32,615 bases of DNA, taken from an uncultured Erythrobacter sp. Lineage in GTDB: Bacteria > Pseudomonadota > Alphaproteobacteria > Sphingomonadales > Sphingomonadaceae. Position 1 is the first letter of the stretch. Each line of letters starts with the position of its first letter. The position numbers were made by a program, and so were the translations under genes. Under the pieces are notes generated by a model. It saw nothing but the letters and a program-made list of their open reading frames with translations. It was not told the DNA's origin and did not search any database. Where the stretch lies: contig CALLQC010000035.1 in the NCBI GenBank assembly GCA_938015255.1, positions 1-32,615 of the forward strand, given 5' to 3'. This document shows, piece by piece, positions 24,793 to 32,615 of the stretch.

Positions 24793-25835
24793 GCCTTTAC
24801 TCCGGCGCCGCGCGCCTTTTCCGCATCGGGATCGAGCGGCCAGCGCGGCCGGGCTTTGAAGTCCAGCGGATCCGACTGGCCAAGCGGCAGACGCTCACAG
24901 CCCGCCCATGCGATCATCGCAGCATTGTCCGTACACAGCGCCAGCGGCGGAGCGACAAAGCGCATGCCGCGCTGCAAGGCGAGCTCTTCCAGCGCGCCGC
25001 GGATCGCCATATTGGCAGCCACGCCGCCTGCGACAACAAGCGCAGGCATGGTGCCGCACGCACCGAGCGCTTTATTGAGCCGGTCGATCAGGCAATCGAC
25101 GGCGGCCTGCTGAAAACTTGCGGCAATATCGGCGGCCCTGTGCTCACCGCTCTCGACCGCGCGCAGCACTGCGCTTTTAAGACCCGCAAAAGAGAAATGC
25201 GGTTCCGCTGAACCTTTTAGCGGGCGCGGCAGGGGGACAGCGCCGGGGTCGCCTTCGCGTGCCAGCTTTTCGACCGCGGGGCCTCCCGGATACCCCAGAC
25301 CTAGGATTTTTGCCGTTTTGTCGAATGCCTCACCCAGGGCATCGTCAATGGTTGTTCCTAGCCGGCGATATCGTCCGACGCCCTCGACGCACAGGATCTG
25401 GCAATGCCCGCCGCTGACCAGCAAGAGGAGATAGGGGAAACCAAGCGCCTCATCCGCCAGCCGCGGCGAAAGCGCGTGCCCTTCAAGATGATTGATCGCG
25501 AGCAACGGCTTGCCCGATGCCATCGCAAGCGCCTTTGCGCTGACCAGCCCGACCATTACACCGCCGATCAGGCCCGGCCCGGCGGTTGCCGCAATCGCAT
25601 CCACATCGCTTAGCCTAAGCCCGGCATCCTGCATCACCGCCTCCAGCATCGGGGCGAGCCGTTCCGCATGCGCGCGCGCCGCGATTTCGGGCACCACGCC
25701 GCCATAGGGCGCATGTTCCTTTTCCTGACTGGCGATACGCTGGGCCACAATCGTTCGGTCTGTGCGCACCAGAGCCACCGCAGTCTCGTCGCAGCTCGAC
25801 TCTATTCCCAGGACAATGTGCGGTTCCGATCCCAT
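24789..25835 (-). CDS. tsaD: tRNA N6-adenosine threonylcarbamoyltransferase
   Basis: A 348-residue TsaD/Kae1 protein that transfers threonylcarbamoyl to A37 of ANN-decoding tRNAs, working with TsaB and TsaE. It has an ASKHA fold with '[16 protein letters not shown]' at the start. The metal site is in '[15 protein letters not shown]' and '[13 protein letters not shown]' (the H-x-x-x-H pair), then '[53 protein letters not shown]' and '[13 protein letters not shown]'. Length and motifs are fully normal. It heads a minus-strand operon with gpsA and the flippase and is divergent from hemC, only 41 nt away. It is essential in most bacteria. Confidence 0.97.
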   Translation of the reverse strand: MGSEPHIVLGIESSCDETAVALVRTDRTIVAQRIASQEKEHAPYGGVVPEIAARAHAERLAPMLEAVMQDAGLRLSDVDAIAATAGPGLIGGVMVGLVSAKALAMASGKPLLAINHLEGHALSPRLADEALGFPYLLLLVSGGHCQILCVEGVGRYRRLGTTIDDALGEAFDKTAKILGLGYPGGPAVEKLAREGDPGAVPLPRPLKGSAEPHFSFAGLKSAVLRAVESGEHRAADIAASFQQAAVDCLIDRLNKALGACGTMPALVVAGGVAANMAIRGALEELALQRGMRFVAPPLALCTDNAAMIAWAGCERLPLGQSDPLDFKARPRWPLDPDAEKARGAGVKA

Positions 25836-25876
25836 TGATCTTCCACTTAGTGTTTCGGCTCGCTAGAGCAAGCAAT

Positions 25877-26824
25877 GTGACGGGAAACAATACACAGGAC
25901 GGGGTGGTAAAACTCCGGTTGGGGACGCGCAATTCGCCGCTGGCGATGGCGCAGGCGGTGGAAACTCGCGCTCGGCTGTGCGCCGCGCATGGCTGGAGCG
26001 AGGAGGCGGTCGAACTGGTTCCGGTGACTGCCAGCGGAGACAAGGTGCTGGACCGTCCGCTGGCAGAAATCGGTGGGAAAGCGCTCTGGACGAAAGAACT
26101 GGACGCCTGGCTTGCCGAGGGAAAGATCGATGCATCGGTCCACTCGGCAAAGGATGTAGAGACGATCCGGCCCGATCTCTTCCATTTCGGGGCGTTCCTG
26201 CCGCGCGCTGACCGGCGTGACGCTTTGGTTGGCGCGGCAAGCATCGCCGCCATTCCGCAGGGCGCAATCGTGGGCACAAGTGCGCCGCGCCGTGCATCGC
26301 AGCTCCTCAACCTTCGGCCCGACTGCAAAGTGGTTACGTTTCGCGGCAATGTGGCGACGCGTCTGGGCAAGCTGGAAGCTGGCGAGGCGGATGTAACATT
26401 TCTGGCTGCCGCGGGGCTTGAACGGCTGGGCCAGTCGCAGGTCGGCAACCCGCTGGATAGCGGCGAGTGGATTCCGGCCGCTGCGCAGGGCGTGATCGCG
26501 CTGGAATGCCGCGCAGACGACGCCGCTGCAACCGCACTGCTTTCGGCAATCGATCACGCGCCGACCCGCGCCGAACTGGAAGCGGAAAGGGCGCTTTTGG
26601 CGGCACTGGGTGGCACTTGTCACTCGCCTGTCGCTGTGTTGTGCGAAGGGACGGGCGAGATCCTTTCAATGCGCGCGGCGGTGTTTAGCAGCGATGGCAG
26701 CGAGCGGGTTGAGGGCGAAACCGAGTTTTCCGCACGGGATCACGGACCGGTGCGCACGCTCGCAGCGGACCTGCTGGGCCGGGCATCGCCTGAAATCACC
26801 AAGCTGTTTCAGCCGGACGCGTGA
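25877..26824 (+). CDS. hemC: Hydroxymethylbilane synthase (porphobilinogen deaminase)
   Basis: A heme-pathway enzyme of about 315 residues that joins four porphobilinogen units into hydroxymethylbilane. It opens with 'LRLGTRNSPLAMAQA', then 'ALWTKELDAWLAEGKIDASVHSAKDVET' with the catalytic Asp region, 'AIVGTSAPRRASQLLNLRPDCKVVTFRGNVATRLGKL', and 'LGGTCHSPVAVL' with the cysteine that carries the dipyrromethane cofactor. The track begins at 25835, but residues before 'VTGNNTQDG' look unlike the family. GTG 25877 or GTG 25904 (AGGA just upstream, giving 306 residues) are more plausible; I list 25877. It is followed by hemD with a GTGA overlap. Confidence 0.93.
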   Translation: MTGNNTQDGVVKLRLGTRNSPLAMAQAVETRARLCAAHGWSEEAVELVPVTASGDKVLDRPLAEIGGKALWTKELDAWLAEGKIDASVHSAKDVETIRPDLFHFGAFLPRADRRDALVGAASIAAIPQGAIVGTSAPRRASQLLNLRPDCKVVTFRGNVATRLGKLEAGEADVTFLAAAGLERLGQSQVGNPLDSGEWIPAAAQGVIALECRADDAAATALLSAIDHAPTRAELEAERALLAALGGTCHSPVAVLCEGTGEILSMRAAVFSSDGSERVEGETEFSARDHGPVRTLAADLLGRASPEITKLFQPDA

Positions 26825-27495
26825 CGCAGATCATTGCCATCCGGCCCGAGCCGGGGCTTTCGGCCACGCTGGAGGCGGGGCGAAAACTCGGTCTCGACAT
26901 TCACGGCATGCCGCTTTTCGAAATCCGCCCGGTTGTATGGGATGCGCCCGATCCAGCGAGCGTAGACGCGCTGTTGATCGGCAGCGCGAACGCCGTCCGG
27001 CACGGCGGGACACAGCTCACCCATTTTCTTGATAAACCTGCCTATGTTGTTGGAGATCATACGCAATCTGTTTGCAAGGATGCTGGTTTGCAGGTTGCGG
27101 CAGTGGGCAGTGGGGGGCTGCAATTGGTGCTGGATGCGATTGCACCACCGCTCAGATTGCTGCGCATATCCGGCAGGCAGCACGTGCCGCTTTCCCCGCC
27201 TGATGGCGTCAGCATTCGAACTGTCATCGCATATGAAAGCGCAGCCCTGCCGCTCGATCCTGCCGGGCTTGGGCTGAGCAGTGATCGTGCGATCGTGTTG
27301 CTGCATTCCGCAATAGCAGCCGAGCATTTCGCCGCCGAATGCGATCGTCTCTCAATCGATCGGGGCCGGCTGCAATTGGCTGTTTTTGGCCCCCGCATCG
27401 CTTCATCTGCGGGCAAGGGTTGGGCGGATATCCACGTCGCAGAGCGCCCCAGGGATGCCGACCTTCTGGCCATGGTGCGCGCTCTGTGCCAATAA
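26821..27495 (+). CDS. hemD: Uroporphyrinogen-III synthase
   Basis: A 224-residue protein that closes and inverts ring D of hydroxymethylbilane to give uroporphyrinogen III. HemD sequences diverge widely, so the call rests partly on context: it starts with GTG overlapping the hemC stop. Seen here are the family start 'IIAIRPEPGLSATLEAGRKLGLDIHGMPLFEIRPV', 'DALLIGSANAVRHGG' (first-domain Ser), 'LLRISGRQHVPL', 'VIAYESAALPL', and the C-terminal 'VLLHSAIAAEHFAAECD' and 'AVFGPRIASSAGKGWADIHVAERPRDADLLAMV'. It precedes the Mic60-like gene in the same direction. Confidence 0.9.
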   Translation: MTQIIAIRPEPGLSATLEAGRKLGLDIHGMPLFEIRPVVWDAPDPASVDALLIGSANAVRHGGTQLTHFLDKPAYVVGDHTQSVCKDAGLQVAAVGSGGLQLVLDAIAPPLRLLRISGRQHVPLSPPDGVSIRTVIAYESAALPLDPAGLGLSSDRAIVLLHSAIAAEHFAAECDRLSIDRGRLQLAVFGPRIASSAGKGWADIHVAERPRDADLLAMVRALCQ

Positions 27496-27550
27496 TGTAA
27501 CAAATATCCTTGCTCTGGTGGGAGCGCAAAGGGTCGTGGATCGGAATACA

Positions 27551-28474
27551 ATGGAATCGAAATATGGCAGCCGGCGAAAGCCGTCATCGGGCAAAGGGGT
27601 GCTTCTCGCAGCGCTCTCTTCCTTCGCCATCGGCGGCGCTCTGGTGGGTTATGTCGTCTGGTACAATGCCAATCAGACAGAAGAGACAGGGGTTACGATA
27701 GAGGAGACGGCGGCGCTTGATCCGGGCCCGGCCGCATCGCCGACCGCGCTGACTTCTCCGTCTCCGACCCCGCTATCCGAGCCGATAGAGCCAGAAAACG
27801 CAGAAGAAGCGGTTGAGGCTGTGACCGGATTGGCAGAGCAGCAAGGCGGGCTGGACCAGAGGCTTGCAGCCGCCGAACAGAGGCTGGCCCGGCTAGACCT
27901 TCAGGCACAGGCCGCCGCCGGCAATGCCGCGCGCGCAGAGGGACTGCTTATCGCCTTTGCCACCCGCCGCGCGATTGAGCGCGGGGCGGAGCTTGGCTAT
28001 CTGGCGGACCAATTGCGGCTGCGATTTGGCGACCAGCGGCCCAACGCAGTCAACACCATCATCAATTTTTCGCGCAGCGATCCGCCGATCCGGATCGATA
28101 CATTGCTGGCGCGGCTTGAGGGATTGGGGCCGCAGATTACGGAAAGTGACGAAGGGCCAAGCTGGGCCAAGCTGCGCGACGAACTGGGTTCACTGTTTGT
28201 AATCCGCCGTGAAAGCACGCCGTCACCCCAGCCGGAACGCAGGCTTGAGCGGGCGCGTTTTGCGCTTGAACAGGGGCGTTACCAAAACGCAATCGACGAA
28301 ATCCGCAATATGCCCGGTGCAGACAAAGCGGAGGCATGGATTGCCGATGCTGAAAAATTCCGCGATGCAATGGCCGCGCTTGAGAATATCGAAACGGCAG
28401 CCGTGCTCGATCAGAGCGGTCTGCGCGATGGCGCTGGCAATCTGGTGAACCAGCGCAGTCCGGTTGAGAACTAG
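27551..28474 (+). CDS. Mic60/mitofilin-like inner-membrane protein (short alphaproteobacterial form)
   Basis: A 307-residue protein (323 if GTG is used further upstream; GTG 27536 adds 5 residues and is an alternative). It has a short basic cytoplasmic N-terminus, one membrane segment ('VLLAALSSFAIGGALVGYVVW', ~17-37), a Pro/Glu/Ser linker (~45-80), and a helical, probably coiled-coil stretch (~85-125, 'EQQGGLDQRLAAAEQRLARLDLQAQ'). The C-terminal region carries 'RARFALEQGRYQNAIDEIRNMPGADKAEAWIADAEKFRDAMAAL'. That last pattern (A-x-x-x-x-G, then AI/L-x-E, then PG, then A-x-x-W) is the C-terminal signature of mitofilin/Mic60. Alphaproteobacterial Mic60 genes are known to sit beside hemC/hemD, as here. 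By inference it shapes or tethers the cell envelope. Similarity to HemX cannot be excluded. Confidence 0.68.
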   Translation: MESKYGSRRKPSSGKGVLLAALSSFAIGGALVGYVVWYNANQTEETGVTIEETAALDPGPAASPTALTSPSPTPLSEPIEPENAEEAVEAVTGLAEQQGGLDQRLAAAEQRLARLDLQAQAAAGNAARAEGLLIAFATRRAIERGAELGYLADQLRLRFGDQRPNAVNTIINFSRSDPPIRIDTLLARLEGLGPQITESDEGPSWAKLRDELGSLFVIRRESTPSPQPERRLERARFALEQGRYQNAIDEIRNMPGADKAEAWIADAEKFRDAMAALENIETAAVLDQSGLRDGAGNLVNQRSPVEN

Positions 28475-28483
28475 CGCCGAAAA

Positions 28484-29710
28484 CTAGGCTTTTAACAGCT
28501 CCGGCAGATCGCCGGATACGCCGCGGGCTTCGTCCATAAAGAATGTTTTGAGCGCTCCTGTGCGCTGAACGCCGGCCATGCCGAGCCTGCGCACCGCGCT
28601 GGCAGCTTTGCCCGGCACGCCGAACAGCCGCGTAAGACCGTCAGTGGCGAGCGCGACCATGAAACTGTCTAGCCCGCGCCAGTTCTCGTAACGCTTCAGC
28701 AGCTGAGCATCGCCCGGATCAAGTCCGATCCGCGCTCCATCAGCCAGAACCTCGACCAATGCAGCGGCATCGCGCAGGCCAAGGTTCAGCCCCTGCCCTG
28801 CAATCGGGTGAATGCCGTGCGCTGCATCGCCAATCAGCGCCAGCCGCTCGCTCGTGATCTTGGCCGTATGATGAAAGCCCAGCGGCCAGCTAGATCTTGC
28901 TCCCACGCTGGTCACTTCGCCCAGCACATCGCCCATGCGTTTTTGAACCTCTGCCATGAACGCGCGGTCGCCCAGTTTGACGACGCCGGCGCCATCCTCT
29001 TCCGAAACGGTCCAAACCAGCGAGCTGCGATGCGTGCCATCGGCATCATCGTTCATCGGCAACAGCGCGAAAGGGCCTGCGGGATAGAAGATTTCCCACG
29101 CAACATTGCCGTGCGGTCTGGAATGGGTGAGGCCTGCGATAATCGCGCGGTGTTTGTAATCCCATTTGGCAATCGTGATGCCCGCAGCGTCCCGTGTGGG
29201 AGAACCGCGACCTTCCGCGCCGACCATAAGGCGGCCTTTCAGCTTTTGTGGCTCGCCCCCTTCGACACTGACCACCGCGGCTGCGCCATATTCGCTGCGC
29301 TGACGTTCAATCACTTCGGCTTTTGACACCCAGTTGATCAAGGGCTCGTCTGCTGCCGCCTCGAACAAGGCGAGGCGCAGCCGGCGATTGGGGAACATGC
29401 GGCCCAGCGTGCCTTCATGCGCTTCGGGCTGAAAATCGATCCGGCCCGGCAGGTTCTGGTCGGTCACGGCGATGCTGGCGATGTCGCAGGCGAACTCTTC
29501 GAGCCCCTCGGCAATGCCGATATTGCGAAACAGGTGCCAGCTCGCGGTCGAGATCGCGGTGGCGCGGTCGTCAAAACCCTCTGCCGTCAGCTCCGCCGGA
29601 TCGGCGCGGTCGATGACATGGCTGGACATGCCTTTTTTGGCGGCGGCGAGCGCCAGTGTCATACCGACAAGTCCGCCGCCCAGAATAAGAAGATCGCGAG
29701 ATTCGTTCAT
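28484..29710 (-). CDS. UbiH/UbiF/COQ6-family FAD-dependent monooxygenase (ubiquinone biosynthesis)
   Basis: A 408-residue flavin hydroxylase that adds a hydroxyl group to the ubiquinone ring precursor. It shows the FAD Rossmann motif 'LLILGGGLVGMTLALAAAKKG', 'DDRATAIS-x-x-SWHLFRNIG', 'VSVEGGEPQKLKGRLMVGAEGRGSPTR' (DG-type motif, here EGRGSPTR), and the GD motif 'RLALIGDAAHGIHPIAGQGLNLGLRDAAALVEVL'. The track starts at 29803, but Met 29710 gives the usual start right before the FAD motif and leaves the 64-nt gap to dsbD free for divergent promoters. Which ring position it hydroxylates cannot be told from sequence. It is convergent with the Mic60-like gene, 9 nt between stops. Confidence 0.9.
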   Translation of the reverse strand: MNESRDLLILGGGLVGMTLALAAAKKGMSSHVIDRADPAELTAEGFDDRATAISTASWHLFRNIGIAEGLEEFACDIASIAVTDQNLPGRIDFQPEAHEGTLGRMFPNRRLRLALFEAAADEPLINWVSKAEVIERQRSEYGAAAVVSVEGGEPQKLKGRLMVGAEGRGSPTRDAAGITIAKWDYKHRAIIAGLTHSRPHGNVAWEIFYPAGPFALLPMNDDADGTHRSSLVWTVSEEDGAGVVKLGDRAFMAEVQKRMGDVLGEVTSVGARSSWPLGFHHTAKITSERLALIGDAAHGIHPIAGQGLNLGLRDAAALVEVLADGARIGLDPGDAQLLKRYENWRGLDSFMVALATDGLTRLFGVPGKAASAVRRLGMAGVQRTGALKTFFMDEARGVSGDLPELLKA

Positions 29711-29774
29711 GTGCCTGCTGTCACCTTGCGCGTGTTCATTGCGAATACCATTTCTCCCGCCTAGAGGTTTCGCC

Positions 29775-31835
29775 GTGTCAGAGGCAAGTTCCATCATCAC
29801 CACCGCGCGTCATTTCGTTGCATGGCTCGTTGCACTGTTTGCAATGCTGGCTGTCCCGGCCGGGGCTCAGGACATTCCGAGCGAGGCGCGCTACGGTGAT
29901 GAGAACATTTCGGCAGAGCTGCTTGCCGATGGGATGCCGCAGGCGGGCGAAGAGTGGATGCTCGCGCTCAAGTTCAATCCCAGCGCGCCTGAATGGCACG
30001 GTTACTGGTCCAACCCCGGTGATGCCGGGCAGGGCATGATGCTCCGCCTTGCGCTGCCCGATGGCTGGGAGATGGGTGAGCCGCTTTACCCGGTGCCTGA
30101 CACGCTGCTGATTTCCGGCCTGATGAACCACATTTACGAAGGCGAATATGCCGTTCTCGTACCTGTAAGCGTGCCAGCAGGGGCGGCGGTGTCCTCCGTC
30201 CCTGCAGTCTCCGGACATGTCGAGTATCTCGCCTGTACTGATCGTGTCTGTGTGCCGCAGGATGCCGTGCTGACGATAGGCATGGGCGGCGATTTTGCGC
30301 GCTGGCGCGCTGAGGTCGCACCGCTCCTTGATGCCAAGGGAGCGTTTGAACTGCGCGCAGATCGCCTTCGCGTGGCGATACCCCTGCCTGAAAGCGTGCC
30401 ACTGTCATCCCCGCACCTGTTTGTATCGAACACACGGCTGGTTTCATACGCAGCAATCCAGACCTTTATGCGTGATGGTGACACTCTGGTCGCCGAACTT
30501 CCGCTCGATCAATTTGGAACTGGCGATGCCAGCGAGGTTTCCGGCATCCTCGCGTTCGGTGATGGAACTGGCGTGCGCTTTAAAGCAGCGCCGGGCGAAG
30601 TGCCTGAAGCGGGCATCAAGATAGCGGGACCGGTCGGCGCCGATGTTCCGCCGCTCTGGACGCTGATCCTGGGCGCGCTGGTGGGTGGTTTGATCCTCAA
30701 CATAATGCCCTGCGTCTTCCCGATCCTTTCGCTAAAGGCCATCTCTCTGGCCCGCGCAGGCGAGAGCGAGGGCGCGGCGCGCAGTGAGGGGCTGGCCTAT
30801 ACGGCAGGCGTGGTGCTGTCTTGCGTTGCGCTGGGCGGGATCATGCTGGCCCTGCGCGCGGCGGGCGAGCAGGTCGGCTGGGCGTTCCAGCTGCAAAGCC
30901 CCGCAGTTGTGATCGCGTTGCTGGTGCTGGCCACCGCTATCACGATGAATTTCGCCGGAGTGTTTGAATTGCCCAGCATTGATACGGGGAGCGGTCAAGG
31001 GCGCGGGGCATTTGCAACGGGGATCCTGGCAGCGGTTGCAGCGACGCCGTGCACCGGGCCGTTTATGGCCGCAGCCTTGGGCGCGGCGCTGCTCCTTCCG
31101 GCTCCGGTTGCCTTGATGCTGTTCGCTATGCTGGGTCTGGGACTTGCCCTGCCATTCCTGCTGATCGGCTTTGTGCCCGCATTGCGGCGCATGCTGCCCA
31201 AGCCCGGTGCTTGGATGGACCGGTTCCGCCGCATCATGGCGATCCCGATGGGCCTGACCGCGCTCGCGCTGATCTGGTTGACCGTGCAGTTGGGCGGGCG
31301 CGGCTTCGGCATTTTCGCACTGGTGATGCTGTTCGGTATCGTGCTGGCGCTGGCGGTAGTCGGGCGCTTGCAGAAAGCGGGCAAGATGGCGTGGCCCGCA
31401 TTCGGCCTGGTCGCTGCACCGTTCCTAATCTTCGGAGCCTTTGCCCTGCCATCAAGCTATGCAGCGCAAGCAGGCAAGACCAAAGAATCAATTCATCAGC
31501 CGCTTGAGTTCAGCCGGGAGGCTTTGGCCGAGGCGCGACGCTCAGGGCAGCCTGTATTTCTGTGGTTTACAGCCGATTGGTGCGTGACCTGCAAAGTCAA
31601 TGAAAGCATCGCGATCGAGCGGGAGGCAGTGGCGGATGCCTTTGAGAAGGCGGGCGTCATCACCATGGTCGGCGATTGGACCGTGCGTGACGAGGAGATT
31701 ACGATGTTCCTGACCGAGCAGGGCGCAGCGGGAGTGCCGCTTTACCTATGGTATGCGCCCGGCGAGGAGGCCGAGCAATTGCCGCAGGTGCTTACGCCGG
31801 ATCTTCTGGAGGCTCAGGCTCAGGCTCAGGAGTAG
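29775..31835 (+). CDS. dsbD: DsbD-type protein-disulfide reductase (thiol:disulfide interchange protein)
   Basis: An inner-membrane protein of 686 residues that moves electrons from cytoplasmic thioredoxin to the periplasm. A signal peptide (~12-31, 'HFVAWLVALFAMLAVPAGAQ') is followed by a DsbD-alpha-like periplasmic domain with a redox Cys pair in 'YLACTDRVCVPQ'. A membrane core of about eight helices has the cysteines in 'LNIMPCVFPILSLKA' and 'AATPCTGPFMAAALGAALLL'. The C-terminal thioredoxin-like domain has 'WFTADWCVTCKVNE'. The track starts at 29472, but GTG 29775 follows AGAGG by seven bases and begins the signal peptide. It is divergent from ubiH. Its last 44 nt overlap the lipoprotein gene on the other strand, encoding a Gln-Ala repeat. 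Confidence 0.92.
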   Translation: MSEASSIITTARHFVAWLVALFAMLAVPAGAQDIPSEARYGDENISAELLADGMPQAGEEWMLALKFNPSAPEWHGYWSNPGDAGQGMMLRLALPDGWEMGEPLYPVPDTLLISGLMNHIYEGEYAVLVPVSVPAGAAVSSVPAVSGHVEYLACTDRVCVPQDAVLTIGMGGDFARWRAEVAPLLDAKGAFELRADRLRVAIPLPESVPLSSPHLFVSNTRLVSYAAIQTFMRDGDTLVAELPLDQFGTGDASEVSGILAFGDGTGVRFKAAPGEVPEAGIKIAGPVGADVPPLWTLILGALVGGLILNIMPCVFPILSLKAISLARAGESEGAARSEGLAYTAGVVLSCVALGGIMLALRAAGEQVGWAFQLQSPAVVIALLVLATAITMNFAGVFELPSIDTGSGQGRGAFATGILAAVAATPCTGPFMAAALGAALLLPAPVALMLFAMLGLGLALPFLLIGFVPALRRMLPKPGAWMDRFRRIMAIPMGLTALALIWLTVQLGGRGFGIFALVMLFGIVLALAVVGRLQKAGKMAWPAFGLVAAPFLIFGAFALPSSYAAQAGKTKESIHQPLEFSREALAEARRSGQPVFLWFTADWCVTCKVNESIAIEREAVADAFEKAGVITMVGDWTVRDEEITMFLTEQGAAGVPLYLWYAPGEEAEQLPQVLTPDLLEAQAQAQE

Positions 31836-32379
31836 GACCGGTAGCTGGCGGTACTGGAGGTGCGATCCCCCGGCATTCGTCCACAAATGCGCTCGGCGCG
31901 TCGCTGGGGTTGAGAGTAACCATCCCTGCGCCCGGAACCGTCAGTGTAATCTGGCGCGGACCTGACAGCGGCTCCCACACGGTATCGGCAGCCGGTGCCT
32001 GACCCTGCCAGACCGTTTGCGATCCGATTTTCGTCGCATCAACCTCCAGCCGGCCGATGGAGCCGTTGCCCACCATCGCCAGCAGCGCCTCGGCATTCTC
32101 GTCCGCCGGAGAAATGCGAGTGATGCGCAGCAAATCGGATTGCCCATCGCGGTCAACGCAGGTCAGCGAGACCAGAGCAGGCTGACCCGGAACCCCGTAA
32201 ATGATGCGATCGGCCTCACTGCTCTGCGCCCACATCGCGCCTTCGGTGTCAGGCGAGGGCAGCGGCTCGGACGCATAGGTCGGCTCGCTCGCAGGCATCT
32301 CGCGGTCCAGCCCCGCGTCTGTGGGCGGCGGCTTGCAGGCGGCGAGGGCTAGGAGCGGGAGAGTAGCGATTATTCTCAA
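31792..32379 (-). CDS. Small proline-rich hypothetical lipoprotein
   Basis: A 195-residue lipoprotein with N-terminus 'MRIIATLPLLALAACKPPPT' (lipobox LAAC, cleavage before Cys15) and a C-terminal Pro-Glu-rich tail ('PTPEPEPEPPEDPA'). The middle, 'LVSLTCVDRDGQSDLLRITRIS' with a later 'FVDECRGI', has two cysteines that could form a disulfide; I do not recognise a family. The start codon is TTG 32379, overlapping the uvrB stop as TTGA, with GGTGGG five bases upstream. The 3' end overlaps the dsbD 3' end by 44 nt, and the Pro-Glu tail is antisense to the dsbD Gln-Ala tail. It probably forms an operon with uvrB. Confidence 0.72.
   Translation of the reverse strand: MRIIATLPLLALAACKPPPTDAGLDREMPASEPTYASEPLPSPDTEGAMWAQSSEADRIIYGVPGQPALVSLTCVDRDGQSDLLRITRISPADENAEALLAMVGNGSIGRLEVDATKIGSQTVWQGQAPAADTVWEPLSGPRQITLTVPGAGMVTLNPSDAPSAFVDECRGIAPPVPPATGPTPEPEPEPPEDPA
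31812..31829. repeat. GGCTCA hexanucleotide repeat inside a convergent coding overlap
   Basis: Three perfect tandem copies of GGCTCA, followed by GGAG, lie in the last codons of both dsbD (plus, Ala-Gln repeats) and the lipoprotein gene (minus, Pro-Glu repeats). A gain or loss of one unit keeps both frames and lengthens or shortens both tails by two residues. Confidence 0.75.
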
Positions 32380-32615
32380 GGTTTCCCACCCATACGTTTG
32401 TACCGGGTCTTCCCGTAGCGCGTCTTGCGCGTGCCGGGGCGGCCTGCGTCAGAGCGGCCGACCTTTGGCGCTTTCTTCTCGCTGTCCGGCAAGCCCAACT
32501 CGTCATTTTCCAGCCGCCGGATTTCGTCGCGCAGGCGGCCCGCTTCTTCGAATTCGAGGTTCGCCGCTGCATCGCGCATACGCTTTTCCAGGTCTTCGAT
32601 ATAGCTGCGCAGATT
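32376..32615 (-). CDS. uvrB: UvrABC system protein B, C-terminal end (truncated by window)
   Basis: Eighty codons of the 3' end, including the stop, of the excision-repair helicase UvrB, running off the window edge. The visible part holds the C-terminal UVR domain that binds UvrC: 'NLRSYIEDLEKRMRDAAANLEFEEAGRLRDEIRRLE'. A basic tail follows, rich in Arg, Lys and Gly ('RPGTRKTRYGKTRYKRMGGKP'), as in many alphaproteobacterial UvrB proteins. The track reports only the portion from an internal Met at 32579. The stop overlaps the TTG start of the small lipoprotein gene. The helicase motifs lie outside the window, but the UVR domain is distinctive; UvrC also has a UVR motif, but internally, not at the C-terminus. 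Confidence 0.88.
   Translation of the reverse strand, partial: NLRSYIEDLEKRMRDAAANLEFEEAGRLRDEIRRLENDELGLPDSEKKAPKVGRSDAGRPGTRKTRYGKTRYKRMGGKP

Noticed and set aside
28474-28500. Possible terminator between the Mic60-like gene and ubiH
   Set aside because: Only a 3-bp GCC/GGC stem precedes TTTT; this is too weak to call.
1-32615. Search for tRNA/rRNA genes, transposases, integrases, toxin-antitoxin pairs or phage-defence genes
   Set aside because: None seen by reading all the ORF translations and the intergenic stretches by eye; a tRNAscan or profile search was not possible.

Overview
The window looks like chromosomal DNA of an aerobic alphaproteobacterium, most likely order Sphingomonadales (Erythrobacter/Altererythrobacter type). 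This is a judgement from protein character and gene neighbourhoods, not from a database search. The clues are moderately high GC, a bacterial alternative oxidase (known from Novosphingobium), hemC-hemD followed by a Mic60-like membrane protein with tsaD-gpsA divergent to it, a UbiH-type ubiquinone hydroxylase, and a '-VTGSR-' motif of the sphingomonad TonB-receptor style. I see no insertion sequence, prophage, CRISPR array, tRNA or rRNA.

Layout. (1) Positions 1-7291 hold a tightly overlapping plus-strand operon for an ABC-transporter-dependent capsule: the tail of a nucleotidyltransferase, a GT4 glycosyltransferase, KpsE/CtrB-like, KpsM/CtrC-like and KpsT/CtrD-like components (the ATPase carries an extra TPR-like C-terminal half), a second GT4 glycosyltransferase, and a KpsD/CtrA/Wza-like outer-membrane export lipoprotein. 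(2) 7353-9151 holds three small poorly characterised genes: a DUF2306-like membrane protein, a secreted YbjN-like protein and a DCC/DUF393 protein. (3) 9229-19234 is a catabolic block: lactate 2-monooxygenase, a succinate-semialdehyde-type aldehyde dehydrogenase divergent from alanine dehydrogenase, alternative oxidase, fumarylacetoacetate hydrolase with maleylacetoacetate isomerase (tyrosine degradation), glutaryl-CoA dehydrogenase (lysine/tryptophan degradation) and acetyl-CoA synthetase. Carbon from lactate, alanine, tyrosine and lysine would converge on pyruvate, fumarate, acetate and acetyl-CoA. (4) 19300-22108 carries a single-domain response regulator, a membrane-anchored helix-hairpin-helix protein and a VWA lipoprotein with a 15-proline tract. 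(5) 22223-25835 (minus strand) is a coupled tsaD-gpsA-flippase operon, divergent from hemC-hemD-mic60-like (plus strand). (6) 28484 to the end holds ubiH (minus), a DsbD-type disulfide reductase (plus), a small lipoprotein overlapping the dsbD 3' end, and the C-terminal end of uvrB.

The only non-coding stretch over 300 bases by the supplied ORF track is 10396-10734. I read it as a candidate 52-residue small gene (10563-10721) with a TTGACA box, a Shine-Dalgarno-like GGGGA and a hairpin at its stop codon. The best regulatory signal is between the aldehyde dehydrogenase and alanine dehydrogenase genes, where one perfect 14-bp palindrome contains the back-to-back -35 boxes of both divergent promoters. 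Nothing here is clearly a new biological system. The items most worth following are that shared operator, the short Mic60 homologue, the KpsT-TPR fusion, the small gene and the convergent overlap at the dsbD end.
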